From contig DJQB01000002.1 in assembly GCA_002439875.1 (NCBI GenBank), forward strand, positions 1 to 64,000: DNA of 64,000 nt, given 5' to 3'. Below the pieces are notes generated by a model that searched no databases, was not told where the DNA came from, and saw only the letters and a list, made by a program, of their open reading frames with translations. This DNA comes from Bacteroidales bacterium UBA6397. Lineage in GTDB: Bacteria; Bacteroidota; Bacteroidia; Bacteroidales; UBA932. The position numbers and the translations under genes are program-made. Positions 36,733 to 46,519 of this stretch are shown piece by piece (position 1 is the first letter of the stretch; each line of letters starts with the position of its first letter).

Positions 36733-38034
36733 ATGAAAAGGATATTATTTACATCTACATCAATAGTGGCCTTGCTGCTGGCCTTTGGCTGTGCTGAGGA
36801 CAATCACGGCAGGATTGACCAGCTTGACAAGGACATACCTACCCCGCAGCCAGTGGAGGTCACCAAAGTCAAGGCGACAAGTGGTGGCGCTGTCCTCTGG
36901 GTAAAGATTCCGGATGACAAGAACATCAAGGGTGTCGTTGCCACCTACAACCGTGGCGGAGTGGAAGTCGAGTCCAAGGTGTCCCGCTATGTGGACAGCC
37001 TTAAGGTGGAGGGCTACGCTGACACTGACGAACACGAGATCAAGGTCTGCTCGTTCAACGTGAACGAGGATAAATCAGAGCCTGTGATTGTCAAGTTCAA
37101 CCCTGAGATGCCGGCTATCCGCACAGTCACACCGACCATTGTAGCTGCTGCTGGAGGAGTGAAGATCAAGATAATTGGAAATGAGAGTAAGGCTGACCTC
37201 GCTGTCTGTCTGCTCAAGGATTCTGATCTTGGAAACGCTGACAAGCCTGTCAATGAGATCAAGTGGACAGAGGTCACTACCTTGTTCACGGCAAGTGACA
37301 ACATCACCCTGACAAGGCGGGGACTCGATCCTGAGGAGGCAGTGTTCGGGGTTTACATCCGTGATCGTTGGGGGAATATCTCCGACACAGTCAAGACAGT
37401 GCTTACCCCTCTTCCTGAGATCGAGATCCCGAAATCCGGTTTCTCTTACAATGGATCAGCCGTGTGCAGCAAGGATGACAACATATTTACGATTCAGGGA
37501 GAAAACAGCAGTTACCCTGTCAGAAGCCTTTGGGATGGTTCAGGACATTCTTCCTCACCACACTTTATGGCGGTTGACAGAGCCCCTATCCCTTGCTGGC
37601 TGACAATCGACCTCGGCTGCAATGTGGAGCTTAGCCGTATTGCGACCCTGCCGCGAATAGGCTATCCGCAGATCTACGGTGACGCGCACATCCGTAACTT
37701 CGAGTTCTGGGGCAGCCAGGATCCTTCAGGAGTTCCGGGAGATGGAGAGCACGGTTTCGATGACTCGTGGAAATGCCTAGGCAAGTTCATCCAGTACAAG
37801 CCGTCTGGCTACCTTGACGATGGGACTCCGGGCGTGATCACACAGGAAGACACTGAGTACTTCAACAATGGCAACGACTTTGAGCTTGACAGCGAAGTTT
37901 ATCCTGATGCTTTCTATCATTTCCGTTACCTTAGGATCGTGCTCACCTCATACGTTGCTTGGGAAATGCCTGACGCGGCCAACGCGGCTGCCCAGTTCGG
38001 TGAGATCACACTTTATGGACGTGTGGTGGATTAA
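36733..38034 (+). CDS. DUF4959/DUF5126/DUF5000 surface lipoprotein
   Basis: A 433-residue lipoprotein (lipobox LLAFGC) whose architecture is common right after SusD in Bacteroidota. A fibronectin-like DUF4959 domain (TSGGAVLWVKIPDDKNIKGV, residues about 45-130) is followed by an Ig-like DUF5126 (about 130-230). The C-terminal discoidin-like DUF5000 (about 250-433) contains LWDGSGHSS, PCWLTIDLG and FRYLRIVLTSYVAWEM. The C-terminal fold is that of F5/8-type carbohydrate-binding domains, so it likely helps hold the ligand at the surface. Binding specificity is unknown. 21 bp after SusD and 8 bp before the next gene. Confidence 0.85.
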   Translation: MKRILFTSTSIVALLLAFGCAEDNHGRIDQLDKDIPTPQPVEVTKVKATSGGAVLWVKIPDDKNIKGVVATYNRGGVEVESKVSRYVDSLKVEGYADTDEHEIKVCSFNVNEDKSEPVIVKFNPEMPAIRTVTPTIVAAAGGVKIKIIGNESKADLAVCLLKDSDLGNADKPVNEIKWTEVTTLFTASDNITLTRRGLDPEEAVFGVYIRDRWGNISDTVKTVLTPLPEIEIPKSGFSYNGSAVCSKDDNIFTIQGENSSYPVRSLWDGSGHSSSPHFMAVDRAPIPCWLTIDLGCNVELSRIATLPRIGYPQIYGDAHIRNFEFWGSQDPSGVPGDGEHGFDDSWKCLGKFIQYKPSGYLDDGTPGVITQEDTEYFNNGNDFELDSEVYPDAFYHFRYLRIVLTSYVAWEMPDAANAAAQFGEITLYGRVVD

Positions 38035-38042
38035 ACAGCTAA

Positions 38043-39254
38043 ATGACTATGAATATGAATGTAAAAAATATATCATCGCGACTCTTGACCGCTGTCGGTG
38101 TGGCTATCGTACTCTCTTCTTGCGGCGGCCAGGACGAGATCTACAAGGAATGGGTCAAGAAGGGAGGCTACGACTACCCGGCCAAGGCCATTAACCTCAC
38201 CTCCGTGTCAGGGTACCAGAGCGTGATCGTCACATGGGAGAAGCCGATGGACCCGGCGGTCCGTACGGCAACGCTTTTCTGGGACAACTACGCAAATTCA
38301 CGTGACATAGACTACGCTGACTATCCTGACGGCAAGGTCACTATGGAGGTTGGCGACCTAGAGGACAGATCTTACACTTTCGACATCGTCAATTACGATG
38401 ACGCAGGCAACAGATCCCTCGCAGCAGAGATCACGGTTTCTCCTTATGGTGACAGTTGGATGATCTCTCGCTCGGAGAGAACCGTAAGCCTGGCCCGAAT
38501 GGAAGGCAAGGATGCCAAAATCGTGATGTCAAAAGCCACGGACGAGATGATCGCCACCCGCTTCCGCTACAAAAACCTCCAGGACGAATGGGTCGACTGC
38601 GAGACAGTCCTGAAGCCTGGCGAGAACGAGGTGACATTCCCGAATGCCCTCAAGGGCAAGAGGTTTGAATATTCCTCATCCTTCTGCCCCGCCGCCGGCA
38701 AGGACACGGTCTGGAGCCATTGGACGAAATCAAACGATGGCATTTCCTACGCCTTGGATGGCAAGAGATGGAATGTTTCTGTCACAAAGAATCAATATTT
38801 CGGAATCAATGTACCGAGCAACATCTTTGACGGCAACATGGATCTTTCCGCTTTCAGCTGGCACAGTTCAAAATCTGATGCCATAAAGAATCAGTTCCCG
38901 AAGATCCTTTCTGTCGATACCCAGAAATCGGTGGGAGAGGAATATGCCTTTACCTGTTTCGAGTTTTACGAGCATCCGGACCAGCCGACCCTTCGTTACA
39001 TCAAAGACTTTGTCATCTATGTTGGTTCATCGTACTACAATCCGGATGACAGCGATTATCTCAACAATTACGGCATTCCTTTCATAGGAACCCAGTTTAA
39101 AACCGATGCCAGAATGTCTTCAGCCTCCGCCACTCAAGGTGCTACCGGCCGTTATTTCGCTATCGTTTTCAAGAATTCTCAGAACACCAAGGACGGCTTC
39201 ATAGATCTCTGGGAGCTCGTCCCTTACGGCTACATCCCTTCGCAGGCTGACTAA
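38043..39254 (+). CDS. DUF4998 surface lipoprotein
   Basis: A 403-residue lipoprotein (IVLSSCGGQDEIYKEWVKKGG). The N-terminal 220 residues match DUF4998: two fibronectin-like repeats (YQSVIVTWEKPMDPAVRTATLFW, then SYTFDIVNYDDAGNRSLAAEI) typical of SusC/SusD neighbours. The C-terminal half (about 230-403), with FAIVFKNSQNTKDGFIDLWE, is discoidin-like and resembles the DUF5000 half of the gene upstream. Three close in-frame ATGs (38043, 38049, 38055) are possible starts; the first is used. Likely a surface glycan-binding component. Confidence 0.78.
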   Translation: MTMNMNVKNISSRLLTAVGVAIVLSSCGGQDEIYKEWVKKGGYDYPAKAINLTSVSGYQSVIVTWEKPMDPAVRTATLFWDNYANSRDIDYADYPDGKVTMEVGDLEDRSYTFDIVNYDDAGNRSLAAEITVSPYGDSWMISRSERTVSLARMEGKDAKIVMSKATDEMIATRFRYKNLQDEWVDCETVLKPGENEVTFPNALKGKRFEYSSSFCPAAGKDTVWSHWTKSNDGISYALDGKRWNVSVTKNQYFGINVPSNIFDGNMDLSAFSWHSSKSDAIKNQFPKILSVDTQKSVGEEYAFTCFEFYEHPDQPTLRYIKDFVIYVGSSYYNPDDSDYLNNYGIPFIGTQFKTDARMSSASATQGATGRYFAIVFKNSQNTKDGFIDLWELVPYGYIPSQAD

Positions 39255-39269
39255 CAAACGAATGACAGC

Positions 39270-42200
39270 ATGAACAGAATATTGAAAGCCACATTCACCG
39301 TCTTGTTCGCATCCGCCCTGCTGCTGGTCTCCTGCGGCAGCTACGATGACAGCGAACTCAGGGACAAGGTGAACAACCTGGAAAACCGTGTTGCCAAGCT
39401 TGAGTCAGCGGTCAACACCAACACCCAGTCCATCCAGACCCTCGTGGAGGCATCCAAGAACAACGACGCCGTCACCGGTTTCAGCGAGCTGACCGACAAG
39501 TCGGGCTATGTCATAACGTTCGCCTCTGGCAAAAGTGTCACACTCTATCACGGCAAGGATGGGCAGAACGGTTCAACCCCTGTCATCGGTGTGAAGGCCG
39601 ACACTGATGGATTGTACTACTGGACAGTCAACGGAGAGTGGCTTCTCTCCGGTGGACAGAAAGTGAAGGCAGAGGGGGAAGACGCAGTCACACCCAAGTT
39701 CAAGATAGAGGACGACAACTGGTTCGTCTCCCAGGACGGGGGCAAGACATGGACGAACCTCGGCAAAGCCAAGGAGAAGGACATCTTCAAAAGCGTGTCC
39801 CTTGACGGTGGGTTCGTGAACGTTGTGCTTGCCGATGGCACGTCATTCAAACTTGCGATATCCGATGGCAGTATAGTCTCGAGGGTCGGCAGCATCAATG
39901 TCGTTCCGACATATTCGGACGGAGCCGGCAGGGTGATCCGCAGGAACGGTTGGAACACGCTCACGCTCAAGTATGAGGTGCTGCCTTCCGGCACCCTTGA
40001 CAAACTCTCCGCGAGCGACGCTGTGAAATATTCGATAAAGGCGGTCTACACCGCCACAAAGGCTTCAGCCGGAGATCTCGTTGACCTTGAGGTGACAAAC
40101 GCCACCGCCAGCGGTGACTTCCTGACGGTCAAGGTCAAGTGCGATGCCCTCGACAAGTCGTTCTTTGACGGAACCCTTGCTGCTAGTGTGTCCCTACATG
40201 TCTCGGACGGCATAGGTGATGTGGCTTCGGCCTACACCCCGATTATTTTCGGTGGCGATTTCGTCACTTCAAAGACTTTTGATCCGTCCAACATAGTGCT
40301 TTCGCTTGGCGTTGTCAGTGACGTGCACGTCAAACCGCAGTGGGCTGCCGACAAATGGAAATCAGCCCTGCAGCAGCTCAAGGCCAAGGCCATTGAGAAC
40401 GACCCGAACGGCATGGCCGGAGTCCTTGTCGTCGGCGATCTGATTGATGAGCCGGACAACAATCAGCTGAGCCTCTTCAAATCGACCCTCGAATCGGAGA
40501 TTGATGTGAAGAAGACTCCGATGATCTACACCATCGGAAACCATGATGTCCCTAAATACGCATGGACCGCCACGATGGTCTCTGATGTCGCCTACATGAG
40601 GAATATGTTCGGCGATGATTATTTTCAGGCAGACCGGGACCAGGATATGAGGACGAAGTACGAGGCGCGGCACTGCGTCATCGGTGACTACCACATCCTC
40701 TGCGTCTCTCCGAATGGAGACCAGCCGATTGTCTATGATCCGGTGGTAGTCTCATGGCTAGACAGCCAGTTGGCCGCCATCACCTCGGCCGAGCCTGACA
40801 AATACGTCATCGTGCTCACTCATCCTATGATCAAGAACACCGTTTATGGCAGCCGACTTGGTGAGGAGGGAGGAATATGGGAGTCCAACTATCCGCATTA
40901 CTGGGCGACAGACGCGCTGACTCCTGTCCTTAAGAAATACCCTCAGGCTGTGGTGTTCGGTGGCCATCTTCATTTCCCTCTCAACGACCCGCGCAGCGTA
41001 TGGCAGGGTGACTTCTCCGTCTTCGGATGCGCCTCGGTACGTTACATGGCCCTTGAGAACGGCAAGTACGAGGACATGTCCAGTGCCACCGTAATGAAGG
41101 ACTGCAACGACTTCTCGCAGGGCAACCTGCTCCAGTTCGACGCCAGTGGCAACATGCGGGTGTTGAGGATGGATTTTTACAACAAGGATGTCATCGGGGA
41201 ACCTATAGAGTCCTCATACCCGACATCCGACAAAGGACATCTCACGAAGTACAACCACACGACCCGAAGCCTTGCCAACGCTGCCCCGTCACTGTCAACA
41301 CTCAGTGTGGATGTCGCGGATGGCACCGCCACGGCCAAATGGGCGGCAGGTTCCGATGACGAGTTCGTGCACCACTACGTGCTCACCCTCAAGAAGGGCG
41401 GCTCCGTGGTGTCAACCAAGAAGATTCTCGCTGACTTCTACAAGTGTGTCAAGACCTCAGGGATGAGGAAGGAGTGGACCCGCTCACTGGGCAGCCTCGA
41501 GAACGGCTCGTACGAGCTTACCCTTGAGGCTTACGACTCATGGGATGCGGCCGCGGAGCCGCTGACGAAGACGTTCCAGGTCGGAGCAGTGTCCAACGGT
41601 GTCTGGACGGATGACAATGCAGGAAGCAAGACTGTCTCCGGAGGAAGCGGCAGCGTCTCGAAAGACTGGCTGACATATTCCGATGGCACGCTCTCATGGA
41701 CCGCCAACACCACCGGCAGGCCAAGGACAGCGACAATCACGCTTCCGAACGGTGAGGCATATTCCGTGACCCAGATTTCGGTGGAAGATTTCAAGGGCGG
41801 CTGGACGTTGTACTCAAAGCTTTTTGATCCAAACAAGACCATAGGAAAGGGTACGACCAACGCATATACCGTTGCTCTGACTTTTGGAGAGCCTTTGAAG
41901 AAAGAGACATTGAGGGATGTCTCTGGATCTGAACATACTAATAACATTGGTGTCAAAGGTCTGTATTTCAATGCCGTGATGGAAGCCATAGTGGAGATTG
42001 ACTATAAAGCCCAATCCGTTCGTTTCGGAATATTCCTTGACAGGCGTGCCGCTCAGGATGCCGGGAATGGCCGATATGTGGCATTCCTTCCAGAGTTGAA
42101 CATCGGGAATGCTTGGGGAGCTCTGAACAATTATGTTTTTGCTCCAGGTGCTGGAGTGTTCTCAGATAACAATTATGAGTGGCTCTGGTTCAGTGTAAGT

Positions 42201-42410
42201 AAAGATTTCAGCACTCTTAAATACTTATATGAAGGAAGTGGCCAGAAAACCTCCAAAGGCGGACATTACATCTGTGGTATATCATGCGTCAAGGCGACAT
42301 CTCAGGATTCTTCCTCCTTGACTGTCGGGACCACCACTGGCTATGACGTGATCTATCAGGCCAACTACAATAATGTCGGCTCCCAAGGCATGTACTTCAC
42401 AAGAAACTAA
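39270..42410 (+). CDS. Surface lipoprotein: DUF4988 coiled coil, calcineurin-like phosphoesterase, Fn3 and shared C-terminal domain
   Basis: This is a 1046-residue lipoprotein (LLLVSCGSYDD). Residues about 25-60 form a coiled coil (LRDKVNNLENRVAKLESAVN) leading into DUF4988. A calcineurin-like metallophosphoesterase spans about 345-620 with all metal motifs: VVSDVHVKP, VVGDLIDEPD (about 388), YTIGNHDVP (about 423), VLTHPMI (about 516) and VFGGHLHFP (about 563). A fibronectin-like domain (about 670-770) and the unnamed shared domain (about 773-1046, WTANTTGRPR through MYFTRN) follow. It should hydrolyse a phosphoester at the cell surface, so the locus may target a phosphorylated glycan. From about 41816 the DNA is more AT-rich than the rest of the gene. 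Confidence 0.85.
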   Translation: MNRILKATFTVLFASALLLVSCGSYDDSELRDKVNNLENRVAKLESAVNTNTQSIQTLVEASKNNDAVTGFSELTDKSGYVITFASGKSVTLYHGKDGQNGSTPVIGVKADTDGLYYWTVNGEWLLSGGQKVKAEGEDAVTPKFKIEDDNWFVSQDGGKTWTNLGKAKEKDIFKSVSLDGGFVNVVLADGTSFKLAISDGSIVSRVGSINVVPTYSDGAGRVIRRNGWNTLTLKYEVLPSGTLDKLSASDAVKYSIKAVYTATKASAGDLVDLEVTNATASGDFLTVKVKCDALDKSFFDGTLAASVSLHVSDGIGDVASAYTPIIFGGDFVTSKTFDPSNIVLSLGVVSDVHVKPQWAADKWKSALQQLKAKAIENDPNGMAGVLVVGDLIDEPDNNQLSLFKSTLESEIDVKKTPMIYTIGNHDVPKYAWTATMVSDVAYMRNMFGDDYFQADRDQDMRTKYEARHCVIGDYHILCVSPNGDQPIVYDPVVVSWLDSQLAAITSAEPDKYVIVLTHPMIKNTVYGSRLGEEGGIWESNYPHYWATDALTPVLKKYPQAVVFGGHLHFPLNDPRSVWQGDFSVFGCASVRYMALENGKYEDMSSATVMKDCNDFSQGNLLQFDASGNMRVLRMDFYNKDVIGEPIESSYPTSDKGHLTKYNHTTRSLANAAPSLSTLSVDVADGTATAKWAAGSDDEFVHHYVLTLKKGGSVVSTKKILADFYKCVKTSGMRKEWTRSLGSLENGSYELTLEAYDSWDAAAEPLTKTFQVGAVSNGVWTDDNAGSKTVSGGSGSVSKDWLTYSDGTLSWTANTTGRPRTATITLPNGEAYSVTQISVEDFKGGWTLYSKLFDPNKTIGKGTTNAYTVALTFGEPLKKETLRDVSGSEHTNNIGVKGLYFNAVMEAIVEIDYKAQSVRFGIFLDRRAAQDAGNGRYVAFLPELNIGNAWGALNNYVFAPGAGVFSDNNYEWLWFSVSKDFSTLKYLYEGSGQKTSKGGHYICGISCVKATSQDSSSLTVGTTTGYDVIYQANYNNVGSQGMYFTRN

Positions 42411-42444
42411 AAATATCTCTAATCACTATTAATTTTATTTAACG

Positions 42445-43698
42445 ATGAAATCACACTTATTAACACTGACCGCAGCGGTCCTCGCGACATTCGCGTTCAC
42501 CTCCTGTGGCGAAAAGGGTCCCGATTATGGCGATCCCGCCGTAAAGGTTAGTCCAGGTGAGTTGAGTTTTGAGTCAACAGGCGGTTCTCAGACCGTACAG
42601 TTGACCGCGACTGTGGACTGGACTGTTGAGAATTCATCTTCCTGGGTGACGGTTGTCCCTATGCAGGGCGATCCTTCCAAGGAGGTTCAGACAGTTAATG
42701 TGACTGTTGAGGCCAACGACGATGTCGAGCGAACAGCGACCGTCACCTTCAAGCAGGTAGATGGAACTCTTACCGCTAAACTTACGATCAATCAGAAGGC
42801 TAACATTCCTGACATTCAGGACTCTGATGTTAAGACCGTCTCTGACAATGTCAATGCCTACAAGTACCAGAGATTCAGACTTTCCGGTGTTGTCAAGAGT
42901 CTCAAGAAAGACGGCTCATTCAACCTTGTCGATGAGACTGGTTCCATCCCTGTCGCTGGCCTTAACGCCAGCGAGCAGCCTTACGGAACTGACGGTGGCG
43001 CTTTGGACAATGTAAAGGAACGTTACACAGTGACTGTCGTTGGCTACCGTGTGGATGACGGTGGCAAGGCTCAGCTTAAGTACGCCTTCCTTGAGAAAGT
43101 GACTGAGTACTCAGAGCCTGATCCTAATACCGCCGCCACAAAATCATTCCCTTACACCGCTGACTACAAGACAGCGGAGAACGGAGTAATTGTCAACAAC
43201 CAGGTGTTCCCTTACGCTTTTGACGCTCTTTGGTCTTGGAGCGCCAACACCGGTTGGCAGGCTTCCGGAAACAAGAACGATGTGGACTACACGACAGAGG
43301 CCACCCTCTACACAGAGAAAGTTGACCTCAAGAATGCAGAGAAGCCGATTTTGGTTTTCGAGCACATTGTCGGCAGGACTTTCGTGGACATGGATGTGGC
43401 GAAAGAGCAGACCTCCGTTTTGGTGAGAAAGGAAGGTGGAGAGTGGAACAAGCTTGCCATCACATTCTCTTACCCGGATGAACTTGGCGAGCAGACCGTT
43501 TCCGAGGACATCAAACTTGACGCTTATGTTGGATCCGTTGTTCAGTTCGCTTTCAAGTACACCAGCGAAGAAGGCAAGTCTGCCGGTATCTGGCAGATCC
43601 TCAAGGTGGAGGTAAAGAAGAACGAGGAGCCGACCCAGCCAGACAACTCGACCGGTACTGAGGACTATGACAAACCGGGTTGGGATTGGAACAAGTAA
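42445..43698 (+). CDS. BACON-domain lipoprotein with OB-fold and beta-sandwich C terminus
   Basis: A 417-residue lipoprotein (FAFTSCGEKG). A BACON domain at about 32-118 shows VSPGELSFESTGGSQTVQLT and WTVENSSSWVTV. An OB-like segment at about 125-220 (FRLSGVVKSLKKDGSFNLVD, YTVTVVGYRVD) resembles the DUF5689/nucleic-acid-binding-type fold seen in many surface lipoproteins. The C-terminal 170 residues (FPYAFDALWSWSANTGWQAS, KPILVFEHIVGRTF) look like a choice-of-anchor-J or DUF5017-type sandwich. BACON domains are thought to bind carbohydrate or act as spacers. Gap to upstream gene 34 bp, to downstream gene 19 bp. Confidence 0.75.
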   Translation: MKSHLLTLTAAVLATFAFTSCGEKGPDYGDPAVKVSPGELSFESTGGSQTVQLTATVDWTVENSSSWVTVVPMQGDPSKEVQTVNVTVEANDDVERTATVTFKQVDGTLTAKLTINQKANIPDIQDSDVKTVSDNVNAYKYQRFRLSGVVKSLKKDGSFNLVDETGSIPVAGLNASEQPYGTDGGALDNVKERYTVTVVGYRVDDGGKAQLKYAFLEKVTEYSEPDPNTAATKSFPYTADYKTAENGVIVNNQVFPYAFDALWSWSANTGWQASGNKNDVDYTTEATLYTEKVDLKNAEKPILVFEHIVGRTFVDMDVAKEQTSVLVRKEGGEWNKLAITFSYPDELGEQTVSEDIKLDAYVGSVVQFAFKYTSEEGKSAGIWQILKVEVKKNEEPTQPDNSTGTEDYDKPGWDWNK

Positions 43699-43717
43699 TC
43701 TTTGAATTGAATTTAAG

Positions 43718-46501
43718 ATGAAAAAGACTATAAATATTCTTTTCGCGGCCGCTTTGGCGATAGTTTCAGCGGCCTGCGCCCGTGAGGAAATCTTCGAGAA
43801 CGAGCAGACAAGGGGAGAGGCAAGGACTTTCACCTGCGCTATTGATGAAGATGCTCAGACCAGAACGGAAATCACCAAGCAGGGAAAGACAGTATGGAAA
43901 GAGGGAGACAAGATTCTGGTCTCCAACGGAACAGACTCCGACACGCTTGAGGTTGACTCCAAGTTCGCAGGACAGAAGTACTTCGAGTTCACAACGACAC
44001 TTCAAGGCAAGATCTATGTGGTCTATCCTTATAATTCTGTAAAAGAGATAAAGGATGGAAAGTTCACTCTTGAGATTCCTGAGGTTCAGAACGGTGAGTT
44101 CGGCAGCGCCAACATTGCTTGCGCTATAGCCGAGGACAGGTACGTCAAGATGAAGAACGTGACTGCTGTTCTCAGGTTCAGGATTCCTAAGGAGGTGACT
44201 ACTCCTGTGACGTCTGTTGTAATCAATTCGGTTGACAATAATGTGGCGGGACAATTCAATGTGGACCTGACCAGTGGAGCACCTGTGATTGAGACTCCGG
44301 CGGAGAACGCCTACACGGCAAGTGTCACCGTCAAGACGGACGGCAACAACGGCAACAACTTCTACGCTACTGTTATTCCGGGAACCTATAAGGCCGGTTT
44401 CACGATGTCCGCTGTCACCCTTGACATCAATAAGGCAATCGAGAACAAGACTACTGTCTCGGACAAGGAACTCAAGGTCAACGCTTATTATGACTTAGGC
44501 AACATCGGAACTAATCTCCAGCCTCTTGGTGGAGACGGCTCCGCCGCCAAGCCTTATCTGATCAACAACTATGCAGAGTTCCTGATGTTCACCAACTACG
44601 TGAACTCCGGAAAGACAATGCGCGGCCAGAGTGTCAAGCTGATGAATGACATCAAGGGTGTGGAGACTCCTGTCGGAAGCATCAAGTTTGAGAAGGGCGT
44701 TGTCGGAGTCGGCAATGAGATCGCTAAGGGCAACATTCCTTTCCAGGGGGAGTTTGACGGGAACGGCAAGACTGTCACCGTTAATCTCAGTGTGAACAAT
44801 GTCGAGGAGGCTGTTGCCTTGTTCCCTAATGTCGCTGATTCTGCCTACATCCACGATCTTACAGTGGCGGGAAATGTTACTTCTACATATAAGCATGCCG
44901 CCGGTCTTGTCGGTTTCCTGCGTGTGCATGGCAACTACGACGGCAAGACCTCTATTAGAATCGTGAATTGCAAGAACACCGCAAACGTTAGCGGTTACAA
45001 TTACAATGGCGGTATAGCAGCTTGGGTTGACATCTATAAAGATGCTCAGAAGAACACCAACGCCATACTATTTGAAAACTGCTCGAACGAAGGAAACGTT
45101 ACCGGCAAGACTGACCAGAATGGTGGTTTGATTGGACATTTCGAATATGCGACTGTCAAGAACTGCTCCAATAAAGGAGATGTTAAAGGTACTATTGACA
45201 TAGGTGGAATCGTAGGACTTGCTAGACCAGGAACTATTCTTGATTGCACAAATTCTGGAAATATCACAGCGACGGCCGAGGCGAAGACAAAAACTACGAA
45301 TTTTTACACCGGAAGTAAGTTTTGTGATCATGCTGGGGCGGCTGGAATCGTGTCGTTCGCACAAAACATAACACTCAAAAGATGCTCAAATTCAGGCACG
45401 ATATCAGGACAAAACAAGACTGGCGGTATTGCTGGATGTGCATATTGGAGTTCTGTATATTCTAGCAAGAACAGCGGAAAGGTTTCAGGAACAGTGGAAG
45501 CTGTTGGAGGAATTGTAGGCTGGGCTTTAATTCAGGCAAGAATTCATGATTGCTTGAATACTGGTGAGATTACTAATGCAAAATGGCAGGCGGCTGGTAT
45601 TGTTGGCCAAGCTCAAACAGGCTATTATGACCAAAAACAGGTAAAAGACATCATAATCAGTAATTGCACTAACGAAGGAAATGCTACTGCTGGCTCAAAT
45701 GGTGCAGCGGGTATTCTTGGATATGCAACTCCTGGAGATGCCATTAATAACATTACTGTCATAGGGTGTGAAAATAGTGAGAAATCTACAATTACATCAG
45801 CCCAGTATGTTGGTGGAATTGTTGGTGCCTTGAGTAAAATTGGTAGCGGTTGGGCTAAAATATTTATTCAAAATTGTGAGAATCACGGTCATATTGTCGG
45901 AACAACAAAGGGGCAGAAAAATAATACATTCATTGGAGGAATTTTAGGAGGCTTTTTGTCGCAAATTAATTCTCAGGGAATATTTCTTGCCAATTGTATT
46001 AATACTGGTGTAATTGAATATGCTGATCCAGCATCCCTTTATCCTAATGCGGGAGGTATAGTTGGAAGGCTTTGGTGTCCTGGACCTGGAGGAACAGGCG
46101 TGCATAATTGCTACAATTCAGGAGCCGTTAGGCCTGTGACAGGATCCCCAATTGCAGGTGCATTATATGGCGCTATTGTTGGGTATGTTCAACAAGGAGG
46201 CAATACTAATGCTAAGATCAGCCATTCATATTACCTCGAATCTTCTTGCGATCAGATTACCGGGAAAGACTCAAAGTATAACAATGAGGGCAATATCTCT
46301 GTAGTGGATGCCGCCGGGATACTAGCATCACCAGCTAACATTAATGGCAATACGTATAGCAATATCGTAGATGCATTGAACGCCTGGAGAAACGGCAACC
46401 TTTCTTACTACTCATGGACAGCCGGTCCTAAGTTCGTCTATCCGTCCTACGCCGACTACGGCAGCGGTGACTATGACCTTGGAAACGGTGGACAGATCTA
46501 A
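43718..46501 (+). CDS. Large surface lipoprotein: fimbrillin-like N terminus and GLUG-type beta-helix repeats
   Basis: The 927-residue lipoprotein (AIVSAACAREE) begins like fimbrillin/Mfa-type proteins (AQTRTEITKQGKTVWKEGDKI, then YVVYPYNS, VTAVLRFRIP, residues 30-240). From about 270 it becomes repeats of roughly 30-45 residues with G-G-I-[VA]-G followed by a Cys-Xaa-Asn-Xaa-Gly strand (IVNCKNTANVSG, LFENCSNEGNVTG, VKNCSNKGDVKG, LKRCSNSGTISG). These are GLUG-type turns of a right-handed beta-helix, probably a surface adhesin. The DNA from about 45240 to 46340 is clearly more AT-rich with different codon choice than both ends of the same gene, suggesting replacement of the repeat region. Confidence 0.8.
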   Translation: MKKTINILFAAALAIVSAACAREEIFENEQTRGEARTFTCAIDEDAQTRTEITKQGKTVWKEGDKILVSNGTDSDTLEVDSKFAGQKYFEFTTTLQGKIYVVYPYNSVKEIKDGKFTLEIPEVQNGEFGSANIACAIAEDRYVKMKNVTAVLRFRIPKEVTTPVTSVVINSVDNNVAGQFNVDLTSGAPVIETPAENAYTASVTVKTDGNNGNNFYATVIPGTYKAGFTMSAVTLDINKAIENKTTVSDKELKVNAYYDLGNIGTNLQPLGGDGSAAKPYLINNYAEFLMFTNYVNSGKTMRGQSVKLMNDIKGVETPVGSIKFEKGVVGVGNEIAKGNIPFQGEFDGNGKTVTVNLSVNNVEEAVALFPNVADSAYIHDLTVAGNVTSTYKHAAGLVGFLRVHGNYDGKTSIRIVNCKNTANVSGYNYNGGIAAWVDIYKDAQKNTNAILFENCSNEGNVTGKTDQNGGLIGHFEYATVKNCSNKGDVKGTIDIGGIVGLARPGTILDCTNSGNITATAEAKTKTTNFYTGSKFCDHAGAAGIVSFAQNITLKRCSNSGTISGQNKTGGIAGCAYWSSVYSSKNSGKVSGTVEAVGGIVGWALIQARIHDCLNTGEITNAKWQAAGIVGQAQTGYYDQKQVKDIIISNCTNEGNATAGSNGAAGILGYATPGDAINNITVIGCENSEKSTITSAQYVGGIVGALSKIGSGWAKIFIQNCENHGHIVGTTKGQKNNTFIGGILGGFLSQINSQGIFLANCINTGVIEYADPASLYPNAGGIVGRLWCPGPGGTGVHNCYNSGAVRPVTGSPIAGALYGAIVGYVQQGGNTNAKISHSYYLESSCDQITGKDSKYNNEGNISVVDAAGILASPANINGNTYSNIVDALNAWRNGNLSYYSWTAGPKFVYPSYADYGSGDYDLGNGGQI

Positions 46502-46519
46502 TTTTGAGGAGGAATCGAA

